Assembly: GCA_902491535.1 (NCBI GenBank)
Contig: CABUHS010000065.1
Span: forward strand, 1 to 5,595
DNA: 5,595 nt
Reading direction: 5' to 3'
From: an uncultured Eubacteriales bacterium
GTDB lineage: Bacteria; Bacillota; Clostridia; Oscillospirales; CAG-272
The notes beneath the pieces are model-generated. The model was not told where the DNA came from. It saw only the letters and a list, made by a program, of their open reading frames with translations, and did not search any database. Below are positions 1 to 5,459 of this stretch, piece after piece. Each line of letters begins with the position of its first letter. Within the stretch, counting starts at the first letter, position 1. The position numbers and the translations under genes are program-made.

Positions 1-9
1 GCATTTTTT

Positions 10-40
10 CAAAACAAAAGGCGCCCGTAAAGGCGCCCGC
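10..40 (-). terminator. Rho-independent terminator of the ferredoxin gene
   Basis: Read on the minus strand, GGCGCC (32-37) is followed by a six-base loop and a second GGCGCC (20-25), then by the T-rich run TTTTGTTTT. The 6-bp all-GC stem can gain a G-T pair at its base. It lies about 140 nt after the ferredoxin stop, so the transcript carries a fairly long 3' tail. The hairpin plus T-run is seen directly; termination is inferred. Confidence 0.85.
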
Positions 41-176
41 CGTTTCAATAATGGACTACGCCCGACATTTTGTCCGACCTCATCCCACAGCCGCGGCGGT
101 TTCTGTATCAGATCGCCGGAGCTGCCGTTCATTCCCGCCGAAGCAGCAATAAACTTTTCGTCTATGCCATGAGCAA

Positions 177-350
177 TTACTCTGCTTCCGCAGGAGCGCC
201 TACAGGACAGACTTCAGCGCAAGCACCGCAGGAAAGGCACTCATCTGCGTTGATTTCGTACTTACCGTCTCCCTCGGAAATGGCGCTTACAGGACATTCG
301 CTTGCACAAGCACCGCAAGAAATGCACTCATCACTGATCTTATATGCCAT
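177..350 (-). CDS. 2[4Fe-4S] ferredoxin, clostridial type
   Basis: A 57-residue low-potential electron carrier of the cytoplasm. Family members pass electrons to and from pyruvate:ferredoxin oxidoreductase, hydrogenases and similar anaerobic enzymes. Two cluster-binding motifs C-x2-C-x2-C-x3-C-P are complete: C9, C12, C15, C19-P20 and C38, C41, C44, C48-P49. As in all such proteins, the last Cys of each motif should complete the other motif's cluster. The length matches classical clostridial ferredoxins (about 55 residues), and the Ala/Glu-rich C-terminal tail is the only extension. The start is the ATG at 348-350, because GGAGGTG (357-363) lies at ideal distance. An ATG five codons upstream has no such site and falls ahead of it. 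The gene is monocistronic, with its own promoter and terminator, which suits a highly expressed housekeeping carrier. The specific redox partner cannot be read from the window. Confidence 0.97.
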   Translation of the reverse strand: MAYKISDECISCGACASECPVSAISEGDGKYEINADECLSCGACAEVCPVGAPAEAE

Positions 351-439
351 TTGTAACACCTCCATAAAATGTGTTGATATGTTATGTAAAACGAAAATCC
401 GAACATAAATCTCCGCTCAGACAAATCGCTTTTGCATTT

Positions 440-469
440 GCACGACCTGTTTTCGTTACAGAGTCATGC
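440..469 (-). promoter_or_regulatory. 5'-terminal stem-loop of the ferredoxin mRNA
   Basis: In the minus-strand RNA, the arm GCATGACTCTGT (458-469) pairs with ACAGGTCGTGC (440-450) around the loop AACGAAA (451-457). This gives 11 base pairs with one bulged U and one G-U pair. The expected start of transcription is about 469, so the hairpin is at the extreme 5' end of the message. No T-run follows, so it is not a terminator. Known examples of such 5' hairpins protect mRNA from 5'-end-dependent decay; that role is inferred here. Confidence 0.6.
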
Positions 470-475
470 GAACAT

Positions 476-504
476 ATTATATCACACTTACACACGAATG
501 TCAA
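476..504 (-). promoter_or_regulatory. Sigma-A promoter of the ferredoxin gene
   Basis: On the minus strand the -35 box TTGACA (499-504) and the -10 box TATAAT (476-481) are both perfect consensus and are separated by exactly 17 nt. The TG of an extended -10 element also precedes the -10 box. Transcription should start near 469, giving a leader of about 119 nt. This is as strong as a vegetative promoter can look by sequence. Confidence 0.92.
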
Positions 505-670
505 ACATATTTTTCGATTTTATTTGCATTTGGCTTATATTACATAAACTCTTATTATAAAAAAACAACACCTAAAAAAAAGCACTAAGGCAGAATATTT
601 CCCGCCGCATTTACAAAACTCTCATATGTTTTTTGATGAAACCGACAGTTGATATAATTTATTACTTACG

Positions 671-709
671 CAACCCTCGGTTTACCGATTGCAAGCTGCC
701 GATTGGTTG
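671..709. promoter_or_regulatory. Inverted repeat touching the -35 box, candidate operator
   Basis: The arms CAACC-CT-CGG (671-680) and CCG-ATT-GGTTG (699-709) are inversely related, and the right arm runs into the -35 box at 707-712. The heptamer CCGATTG also occurs twice in direct orientation, at 685 and 699, spaced 14 bp. The position suits a repressor or activator site for the regulator gene promoter. The bound protein is unknown; autoregulation by the adjacent Xre-type protein is one possibility. Confidence 0.4.
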
Positions 710-735
710 ACTTAAAAGCAAAAAACAGTTATAAT
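707..735 (+). promoter_or_regulatory. Sigma-A promoter of the Xre-type regulator gene
   Basis: The -35 box TTGACT (707-712) and the -10 box TATAAT (730-735) are separated by 17 nt; eleven of twelve bases match consensus. Transcription should start near 742, which leaves a leader of about 147 nt before the ATG at 889. Confidence 0.8.
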
Positions 736-803
736 CAAAATATAAATCTGAAAATAATCACTAAAAACCTATATCCGATTCAAATTAACGACGTAAAAAC
801 AAA

Positions 804-825
804 TTTCAAAATTATATATTTGAAA
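804..825. repeat. Perfect 7-bp inverted repeat in the regulator leader
   Basis: TTTCAAA (804-810) and TTTGAAA (819-825) flank an 8-bp AT spacer. The 15-bp centre-to-centre spacing puts the half-sites on similar faces of the helix, which would suit a dimeric HTH protein. It lies in the transcribed leader, 64 bp before the start codon, so it could be a roadblock operator for autoregulation. In such AT-rich DNA a chance origin cannot be excluded. Confidence 0.3.
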
Positions 826-888
826 CGGCAGCATCATCTATACCGAAATTTTAGGATAATATAACACATAAAGGAAGGAAAAACAAAA

Positions 889-1857
889 ATGCATCTTTCA
901 GACAAAATAATAAAGCTGCGCAAGCAAAACGGATGGTCTCAGGAGGATCTCGCTGAAAAAACAGGCGTATCTCGTCAGGCAGTATCCAAATGGGAAAGCG
1001 AACAGTCCATTCCAGACATAGAGAAGATTATTCTGCTCAGCGAACTGTTCGAAGTATCTACCGACTATCTGCTTAAGGATGATATATATGAAGAAGATAC
1101 CACGATAATAAACAGGACTGAAAATCAGATAACAAGAGAATTTGCAGCGGAATTTATCGAAAGCCGTAAAAAAGCATCCGTACGCATCGGCGCCGCTGTT
1201 CTTATTTGTATCATATCTGTAATTCCGCTTCTTATTTTATGTGCTTTAGCACAGTATTTTAATATAAATGAAAATTTTTCGGCAGGAGCCGGACTGATTC
1301 TGCTGCTTGCCATAGCAGCAGTTGCCGTAGCTATATTTGTCCGGTGCGGATTCGAAAACGACCAATATGAATTTCTGGAAAACGGAAACTTTATATGCAG
1401 TTCCGAAACAAAAAGATTTGTTGCAGAAAAAAGAAAAGAATACAGAGATTTATATATAAAGCTTAATATTATTGCCACCTGCGTCTGCATACTCTCACCT
1501 ATTCCCCTCTTTATCGGCGCTTTCTCCGAAAAAGAAATTTTTATGATATTTCTGCTCTGCGCAACTATATTAACAGCAGGTATAGGCAGCATGATATTCA
1601 TCATCGCCGGAGTACGTCAGGCAAGTTTTGAAAAGCTCCTCAAGGACGGAGAGTATTCAGAAAACAACAAAAAAACAATCAAAATCAAAGGAGCAATCGC
1701 TACCGTATATTGGCTTGCCGTTACAGCGTTATATCTTATTCTGCTGTTTACAGAAAGCAGTCTCGGAAGCCGTTCATGGATAATATGGCCTGTGGCAGGA
1801 GTACTCTTCGCCGCCTTAATGACGGTATGCAATACGTTTTTCCGCGATCACGAATAA
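889..1857 (+). CDS. Xre-family HTH protein with six-helix membrane domain
   Basis: A 322-residue predicted membrane-anchored transcription regulator. Residues 3-63 form an HTH_3/Cro-C1 domain with the typical run 'GWSQEDLAEKTGVSRQAVSKW' region (15-35), followed by the usual 'P-x-L'-like helix and the segment STDYLL. A charged linker (about 64-97) leads to six hydrophobic stretches near 98-123, 132-153, 190-212, 216-241, 266-288 and 296-317. A soluble, highly charged loop (about 155-187) separates helices 2 and 3. This arrangement is known in Clostridia and Bacilli, where an Xre head is joined to an uncharacterised membrane domain; the signal sensed is usually unknown. The start is supported by AAGGAAGG (871-878). 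No terminator is evident after the stop, so some transcripts may run on into the exoribonuclease gene. Target genes are not identifiable, but the inverted repeats upstream make autoregulation plausible. Confidence 0.88.
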   Translation: MHLSDKIIKLRKQNGWSQEDLAEKTGVSRQAVSKWESEQSIPDIEKIILLSELFEVSTDYLLKDDIYEEDTTIINRTENQITREFAAEFIESRKKASVRIGAAVLICIISVIPLLILCALAQYFNINENFSAGAGLILLLAIAAVAVAIFVRCGFENDQYEFLENGNFICSSETKRFVAEKRKEYRDLYIKLNIIATCVCILSPIPLFIGAFSEKEIFMIFLLCATILTAGIGSMIFIIAGVRQASFEKLLKDGEYSENNKKTIKIKGAIATVYWLAVTALYLILLFTESSLGSRSWIIWPVAGVLFAALMTVCNTFFRDHE

Positions 1858-1910
1858 TTAGGAATCAGATTTTTTACACACCGGATCTCCTGCAAATTTT
1901 GAAAATCCTG

Positions 1911-1939
1911 TTGTATCCCGGCACAATTTATGATATACT
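1911..1939 (+). promoter_or_regulatory. Probable promoter of the exoribonuclease gene
   Basis: A near-consensus -10 box TATACT (1934-1939) is preceded by the TG of an extended -10 element (1931-1932). The weak -35 candidate TTGTAT (1911-1916) is at 17-nt spacing. Transcription would start near 1946, about 37 nt before the ATG. The extended -10 may make up for the poor -35. Confidence 0.6.
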
Positions 1940-1982
1940 GTATTATACTACAATCACGGATACGAAAGGGACTACCGCAATT

Positions 1983-2930
1983 ATGGAATACAATAAATTT
2001 ATATCTGATATGAATACCGGTGAGGAAATAGAGGGTTTTTATATACTCAAGGATGCATCCCTCAAAACAACATCTGCGGGAAAGCCGTTTCTTTCAGCTT
2101 CGATTTCGGACAAAACAGGTTCGATGGAAATAAAAGTATGGGATTACAGCGGCCCTATAGGAAATGCCGATGCAGGAAAGGTAATAAAACTTCGCGGAGA
2201 GGTTTCTGAGTTCAAAGGAAGTCCTCAGATAACCGTATCGCGTATACGCCTTGCCAATGACAGCGACCGTTTTTCGGCTTCATCACTCGTACCTACAGCA
2301 CCTATCGACACTGAAGAAAGTTTTTCGGAAGTACTCGAAGCAGTCAAATCAATAGAAGATGATGATTACAGAAAAATATGTGAAACAATGCTTGATCGGC
2401 ATAAGGAAAATTTTCGCAATATTCCGGCGGCAAAAAGTGTACATCATGCATTTCTGTCAGGTCTTCTCATGCATACGCTCAATATGCTTCGTTCTGCCGA
2501 TTTTCTTGCCGATCTTTATTCAGAAGTGATCGACAGAAGCCTGCTTCTCGCAGGTGCGCTGCTCCATGATATGGCAAAGGAACGCGAATTTGTTTTTTCA
2601 GAGCTTGGAATAGCAACAGATTACTCTGTAAAAGGGCAGCTTTTAGGACACCTTGTAATGGGAGCAGAAGAAATATCACGTACCGCTTCCGAGCTTGGAA
2701 TACCGGAAAACAAGTCCATATTGCTCCAGCATATGATCCTGTCACATCACGGAGAACCGGATCACGGCGCTGCCGTTCGTCCGCTGTGCGCAGAAGCCGA
2801 GCTGCTGTCATACATCGACCTTATCGACAGCCGCATGGAAATTTACGCAGAAACCTTTGAAGATGTTCCGGTCGGAAGCTTCAGCGGTCGAATCTTTTCA
2901 CTTGAAAAACGAATATTCAATCACGAATAA
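1983..2930 (+). CDS. yhaM: 3'-to-5' exoribonuclease, YhaM family (OB fold + HD domain)
   Basis: A 315-residue protein, essentially the length of Bacillus subtilis YhaM (314). Family members are cytoplasmic metal-dependent 3'-to-5' exonucleases that trim short single-stranded RNA, and in some cases DNA. Residues about 14-92 form the OB-fold nucleic-acid-binding domain (KPFLSASISDKTGSMEIKVW region). Residues about 150-290 form the HD phosphohydrolase domain. Candidate metal-site residues are H155 and H164 in HHAFLSGLLMHT, H195-D196 in LLHDMAK, H223, H250, H255-H256, and D279 in SYIDLID. The start is the ATG at 1983: the frame is open further upstream, but only through the end of the previous gene, and GAAAGGGA (1964-1971) precedes this ATG, though at a rather long spacing. 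The gene follows the Xre gene by 125 nt with its own likely promoter, so the pair need not be functionally linked. Confidence 0.95.
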   Translation: MEYNKFISDMNTGEEIEGFYILKDASLKTTSAGKPFLSASISDKTGSMEIKVWDYSGPIGNADAGKVIKLRGEVSEFKGSPQITVSRIRLANDSDRFSASSLVPTAPIDTEESFSEVLEAVKSIEDDDYRKICETMLDRHKENFRNIPAAKSVHHAFLSGLLMHTLNMLRSADFLADLYSEVIDRSLLLAGALLHDMAKEREFVFSELGIATDYSVKGQLLGHLVMGAEEISRTASELGIPENKSILLQHMILSHHGEPDHGAAVRPLCAEAELLSYIDLIDSRMEIYAETFEDVPVGSFSGRIFSLEKRIFNHE

Positions 2931-3026
2931 AAACAATCAAACTGTAATTGTGAAAATGTTCATTGAAAAATAGTACAGTCAACTTTTACAATTTCCGAAA
3001 CAATAAATATATTTTTTCAGAAAAAG

Positions 3027-3083
3027 AAAAACATACTGAAGAGCATAATATCGGTTAATGCCAAAGCTCCTCAGTATGTTTTG
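3027..3083. terminator. Bidirectional terminator between convergent genes
   Basis: AAACATACTGA-type arm 3028-3039 pairs over 12 bp with 3071-3082. After one mismatch the stem continues with GAGC (3041-3044) against GCTC (3066-3069), leaving a loop of about 21 nt. Read leftward it is followed by a long T-rich tract (TTTTTCTTTTTC), a strong terminator for the minus-strand operon. Read rightward the stem ends in TTTT, a weaker terminator for the exoribonuclease gene. It begins 12 nt after the nuclease stop codon. Confidence 0.88.
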
Positions 3084-3094
3084 CTATATCTGAA

Positions 3095-4054
3095 TTATGG
3101 CTTACAGCGTCCGCACGGCACATATCCTTGATTTATCAATTCCTCTCTGCTACCGCTGTATTCCCTCCTGTTCGACTGTGTTATATCAGCCGCCGAAGAG
3201 CATGACGGAAGATGAAAACGCTTGCTTGATAAATTTATAATATAGCTGATTTCCACGGCTGCGGTATCCGAATCCGAAGCAATCTCATGACTTTCTCCGT
3301 CCGAATAGTTTATCTCAATTCCAGGCTGGCAGTTATAAACAAACACATCAAAGCATATTCCCGCACCGCTGTCCTCGACAGATATAGCTTCCATATGAAC
3401 TCCGCGCGCCACAAGATCATTTCCTTCAAATATCGGCGTTACACGGTACATCACGTGCATATCCGTCTCTTTTATAAAGTCAGCAGTCATATTTTCAAAC
3501 GGAAGCATTCCCTCCGTATTCATGAAACGGGTTCCGGTTATCAGATTCCTCTCATTGGCGTTCTCTCCTGTAAGCTGAAATCCGATAAGGTGACACCGGT
3601 TATACAGATTTCCTCCGTCAACACAGTCATATTTCACAGAGTGCCAGCCGGTAGGTTTTACGCGGCTGATACTTTCACGCTTTTCATTCGGCATAAGATC
3701 ACTGCCGACACACGCTGCGGCGGCAGTACATCTTCCGAGCGAATCAAGCTCGCCGTAATACTCGTATGATTCATGTGCAAGCTCATCCGTCTTAAAATCA
3801 GGAACGCCGTCGCCTATTATAACAAACGGATCGCCGCTGAATTCCGGAACAGACGAAAGATCAAAGCTCTCCGACAGTACAGGAATATTTTCTGAAAATA
3901 CAGATTCATTTTCAGATTGTATATGCGTATATTCCAAAGTATCGCAAGAAGGATACGGAAAAGACTCCGATGTGCATCCCGAAAATGTCAGTGCCGACAA
4001 TACCGAGACGATCAGGAGAATTACAGCCGGCATGCGATTTCTGTTAGCTTTCAT
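3095..4054 (-). CDS. Secreted lipoprotein DNA/RNA non-specific endonuclease with C-terminal zinc-ribbon-like tail
   Basis: A 319-residue secreted nuclease. Residues 1-27 are a lipoprotein signal: basic start, hydrophobic core 9-24, and the lipobox F-S-G-C27. Phe at -3 is unusual, where Leu is the norm. A Ser/Glu-rich spacer (28-70) would hold the enzyme away from the membrane. Residues about 95-250 match the beta-beta-alpha-metal nuclease family of streptococcal Spd1 and EndA. The motif N152-R-C-H155-L-I-G-F-Q-L supplies the general-base H155, and N179 at the end of the NLITGTRFMN block is the likely Mg ligand. The C-terminal 50 residues carry F-H281-x3-C285 and C314-x2-C317 (CGRC), resembling the Ada-like metal-binding tails found on some extracellular Firmicutes proteins. 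AAGGAGA (4064-4070) supports the start. The start overlaps the upstream gene by 11 nt, implying translational coupling. Likely uses are nutrient salvage from extracellular nucleic acid or DNA processing at the cell surface. The substrate is not proven by sequence. Confidence 0.93.
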   Translation of the reverse strand: MKANRNRMPAVILLIVSVLSALTFSGCTSESFPYPSCDTLEYTHIQSENESVFSENIPVLSESFDLSSVPEFSGDPFVIIGDGVPDFKTDELAHESYEYYGELDSLGRCTAAAACVGSDLMPNEKRESISRVKPTGWHSVKYDCVDGGNLYNRCHLIGFQLTGENANERNLITGTRFMNTEGMLPFENMTADFIKETDMHVMYRVTPIFEGNDLVARGVHMEAISVEDSGAGICFDVFVYNCQPGIEINYSDGESHEIASDSDTAAVEISYIINLSSKRFHLPSCSSAADITQSNRREYSGSREELINQGYVPCGRCKP

Positions 4055-4457
4055 GCTTCCATATCTCCTTTGTTATACGCTCATGAGAATATCCCGGAAA
4101 ATCCTCCGACATGCAAAGCGTGAAACCGAGCTTTTCTGGATATATTCTCGAACCCGGATCCGACGGATAGTGTCTGTTCCATCTGTAAACTGTCAGTACT
4201 CTGATATCACGGACATATTCCTCACATATTCCGCCTTCTATAAAACAGATGTCGGTATCTGACGCAAATGCAAGCGGATTGCTGCAAATCTCATAGTTAC
4301 ATTCGACTTCGCCGAAAAGCGGCTCTGAATACTCTGCTATAAGTATCCGGCCGTCAGCAGACATCGCAAGATCGCGCATTATCTCATGGTCGCTGCTGAG
4401 CCTGCGTCCCATAAAAAACGTTCCTCCGCGATCATCCGCACAAACCGCAACATTCAT
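4044..4457 (-). CDS. Small conserved Firmicutes protein of unknown function
   Basis: A 137-residue soluble protein with no signal peptide or membrane segment. It resembles a small family common in gut Clostridia: an N-terminal D-D-x-x-G-G-x-x-F-x-x-R-R block (8-19), a central CFIEGG block (71-76), then YRWNRHYPSD (91-100), and a C-terminal F-P-G-Y-S-H-E-R-I-T-x-E block (120-131). As I recall, some relatives are labelled 'ribonuclease Z' in databases. That name is not supported here: there is no metallo-beta-lactamase H-x-H-x-D-H motif and the protein is far too short. GGAGGATG (4463-4470) gives a strong start at 4457. It lies 43 nt after ribU and overlaps the nuclease gene by 11 nt, so it belongs to the same operon. 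The invariant-looking D, R, W, H and E residues hint at an enzyme or nucleotide-binding role, but no function can be assigned. Confidence 0.85.
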   Translation of the reverse strand: MNVAVCADDRGGTFFMGRRLSSDHEIMRDLAMSADGRILIAEYSEPLFGEVECNYEICSNPLAFASDTDICFIEGGICEEYVRDIRVLTVYRWNRHYPSDPGSRIYPEKLGFTLCMSEDFPGYSHERITKEIWKHES

Positions 4458-4500
4458 ATTTACATCCTCCGCCGGATCTATATATTTACTCTCACGTTTT

Positions 4501-5199
4501 TTAAATAACCCTTACAAGTACCAGAACCGCCGCACATACAACCGCAATCGGAAGCGCGATCCAAAGAGCCATAAGCTTTCTGCTGCTTCCGCTGTTCTCG
4601 GATATTCCTGTCTCATCCCCTGAGCCGAGACTGAGTCCGGTATGCTTCAGTACATTTGACGCGGGCTTATATATAATCATGGTGAGCGCCGTATTAAAGC
4701 CGCCTTTTACAAAATTAAACGGAAGAATCGACGGTACAAGCAGCTTTTCAACCGCTTCACGTGTCAAATTCATATAAAGCGGCGTTATGAGCCAGTTCCA
4801 GAGCAGCATAACGACAAGCATAAACGCCCATCCGGTGCAAAGACCTGCTACAGCGCCGCGGAAGCTATGACGTTTTTTGTATATAAGCGACGCCACGCAT
4901 GCAAACGATGCCGTTGAAAGAACGTTCATTACAAATCCGATAATTCCGCTCTCGCTTACGGTTATCATCTCTATAAAAGAAACAATGACAGTCATCACTG
5001 CCGCAGCTACCGGGCCGAGCGAAAGTCCCGCAAATGTTATAACAACATCCTTCGGATCATACTTCAGAAACGCCATCGACGGTATCAGAGGTATCCTGAA
5101 CACTGCGACCGCAACAAATGCGAGCGCGCACAGCACTCCTATGATCGCGACTTTCAAGGTTCTTTTGTTTGTTCCGATTTTTCTTACAGAGCTTTTCAT
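4501..5199 (-). CDS. ribU: Riboflavin ECF transporter S component RibU
   Basis: A 232-residue membrane protein that captures riboflavin and works with the shared ECF module (EcfT plus two ATPases, not in this window). The family hallmark FLKYDPKDV (44-52) follows the first helix. The usual six membrane stretches lie near 15-38, 48-62, 64-80, 86-107, 114-140 and 158-178. Further typical elements are NWLITPLYM (135-143) and LPFNFVKGGFNTAL (159-172). The substrate assignment is firmly supported by the FMN riboswitch in its leader. It is longer than usual: a Gly/Ser-rich linker (about 186-207) leads to an extra hydrophobic helix (208-231), absent from typical RibU of about 190 residues. The start is the ATG at 5197-5199, with AAGGG (5211-5215) as its Shine-Dalgarno site at a longish 11-nt spacing. 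An in-frame TAG upstream and the lack of another start codon exclude an earlier start. Confidence 0.95.
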   Translation of the reverse strand: MKSSVRKIGTNKRTLKVAIIGVLCALAFVAVAVFRIPLIPSMAFLKYDPKDVVITFAGLSLGPVAAAVMTVIVSFIEMITVSESGIIGFVMNVLSTASFACVASLIYKKRHSFRGAVAGLCTGWAFMLVVMLLWNWLITPLYMNLTREAVEKLLVPSILPFNFVKGGFNTALTMIIYKPASNVLKHTGLSLGSGDETGISENSGSSRKLMALWIALPIAVVCAAVLVLVRVI

Positions 5200-5459
5200 A
5201 ATATCACTTTCCCTTCGATAACAAATTGCCGGGCGCCTCCTCTACATTCGGCACGTCACATGCCCGGTCATTGATCTTCTGATCAAAACCATAGAAAATG
5301 ACGATATCCGAATAAGTCGGTAACATTATACCGCATTTCACCCTGCTTTGCTTCGGGTACAAAAACACCCGAAATGCCTATGTAAGGACACTCCGGGCAA
5401 GATCGATTCGAATTTACGTGCGAAAATACTGCGCGCTAACACACAATATATAATCGCCG
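5200..5459 (-). promoter_or_regulatory. Long structured leader between FMN aptamer and ribU
   Basis: About 260 nt of untranslated RNA, rich in inverted repeats, where most expression platforms need less than 150 nt. Hairpins seen in the RNA: TTCGGGT/ACCCGAA (5352-5373); GCATTTC (5371-5377) with GAAATGC (5333-5339), which competes with the first; CGGTA/TACCG (5318-5333); CCGA/TCGG (5308-5320), sharing bases with the previous one; TTGATC-AGAA-GATCAA (5271-5286); GCATG/CGTGC near 5250-5262; and CCGGGC (5262-5267) with GCCCGG (5229-5234). An upstream GCCCGG (5393-5398) can take the same CCGGGC. None of the stems is followed by a proper T-run, so control of translation is more likely than intrinsic termination. 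Confidence 0.6.
5226..5400. repeat. Possible small element with imperfect terminal inverted repeats
   Basis: The left end TTGCCGGGCGCCTCC (5226-5240) and the reverse complement of the right end, TTGCCCGGAGTGTCC (5386-5400), agree at 11 of 15 positions. They bound a 175-bp block that is unusually rich in internal hairpins. No target-site duplication is visible. It could be a MITE-like or other dispersed repeat inserted between aptamer and gene, or simply paired arms of the riboswitch platform. Copies elsewhere in the genome cannot be checked from this window. Confidence 0.25.

Larger units (their letters stand above)
351..888. other. AT-rich divergent intergenic region (538 bp)
   Basis: No convincing gene is present on either strand. 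The left part (351-504) is the leader and promoter of the ferredoxin gene. The right part (671-888) holds the promoter, two inverted repeats and the leader of the Xre-type regulator gene. Between them, 505-670 is AT-rich filler; its only further signal is TGATATAAT at 650-658, which resembles an extended -10 box on the plus strand and could be a second start for the regulator gene, though no good -35 precedes it. Start signals for both directions are separated by about 200 bp, so the promoters do not overlap. Confidence 0.7.

Noticed and set aside
1..176. Open frame on the minus strand after the ferredoxin stop (about 50 codons running off the left edge)
   Set aside because: It passes straight through the terminator hairpin, has no Shine-Dalgarno site, and resembles no family I know; better explained as the 3' tail of the ferredoxin message.
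70..408. Plus-strand 112-residue frame over the ferredoxin gene
   Set aside because: It is the antisense shadow of the Cys-rich ferredoxin repeats and has no ribosome site.
1125..1604. Long antisense frames within the Xre, nuclease and ribU genes
   Set aside because: They have no ribosome sites, low-complexity shadow-like composition, and lie opposite genes with clear family matches.
1710..1982. N-terminal extension of the exoribonuclease into the Xre gene
   Set aside because: It would overlap the Xre gene by 148 nt and lacks family similarity; the ATG at 1983 gives a full-length YhaM homologue.
1858..1982. Terminator between the Xre gene and the exoribonuclease gene
   Set aside because: There is a T-run at about 1870 but no stable GC stem before it.
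5325..5330. TATAAT on the minus strand as an internal promoter for ribU
   Set aside because: No -35-like sequence lies 16-18 nt upstream; the hexamer is part of the loop of the CGGTA/TACCG hairpin.
5352..5373. Hairpin TTCGGGT/ACCCGAA as the riboswitch terminator
   Set aside because: On the minus strand it is followed by GCAAAGCAGG, not by a T-run; the T5 is in the loop.
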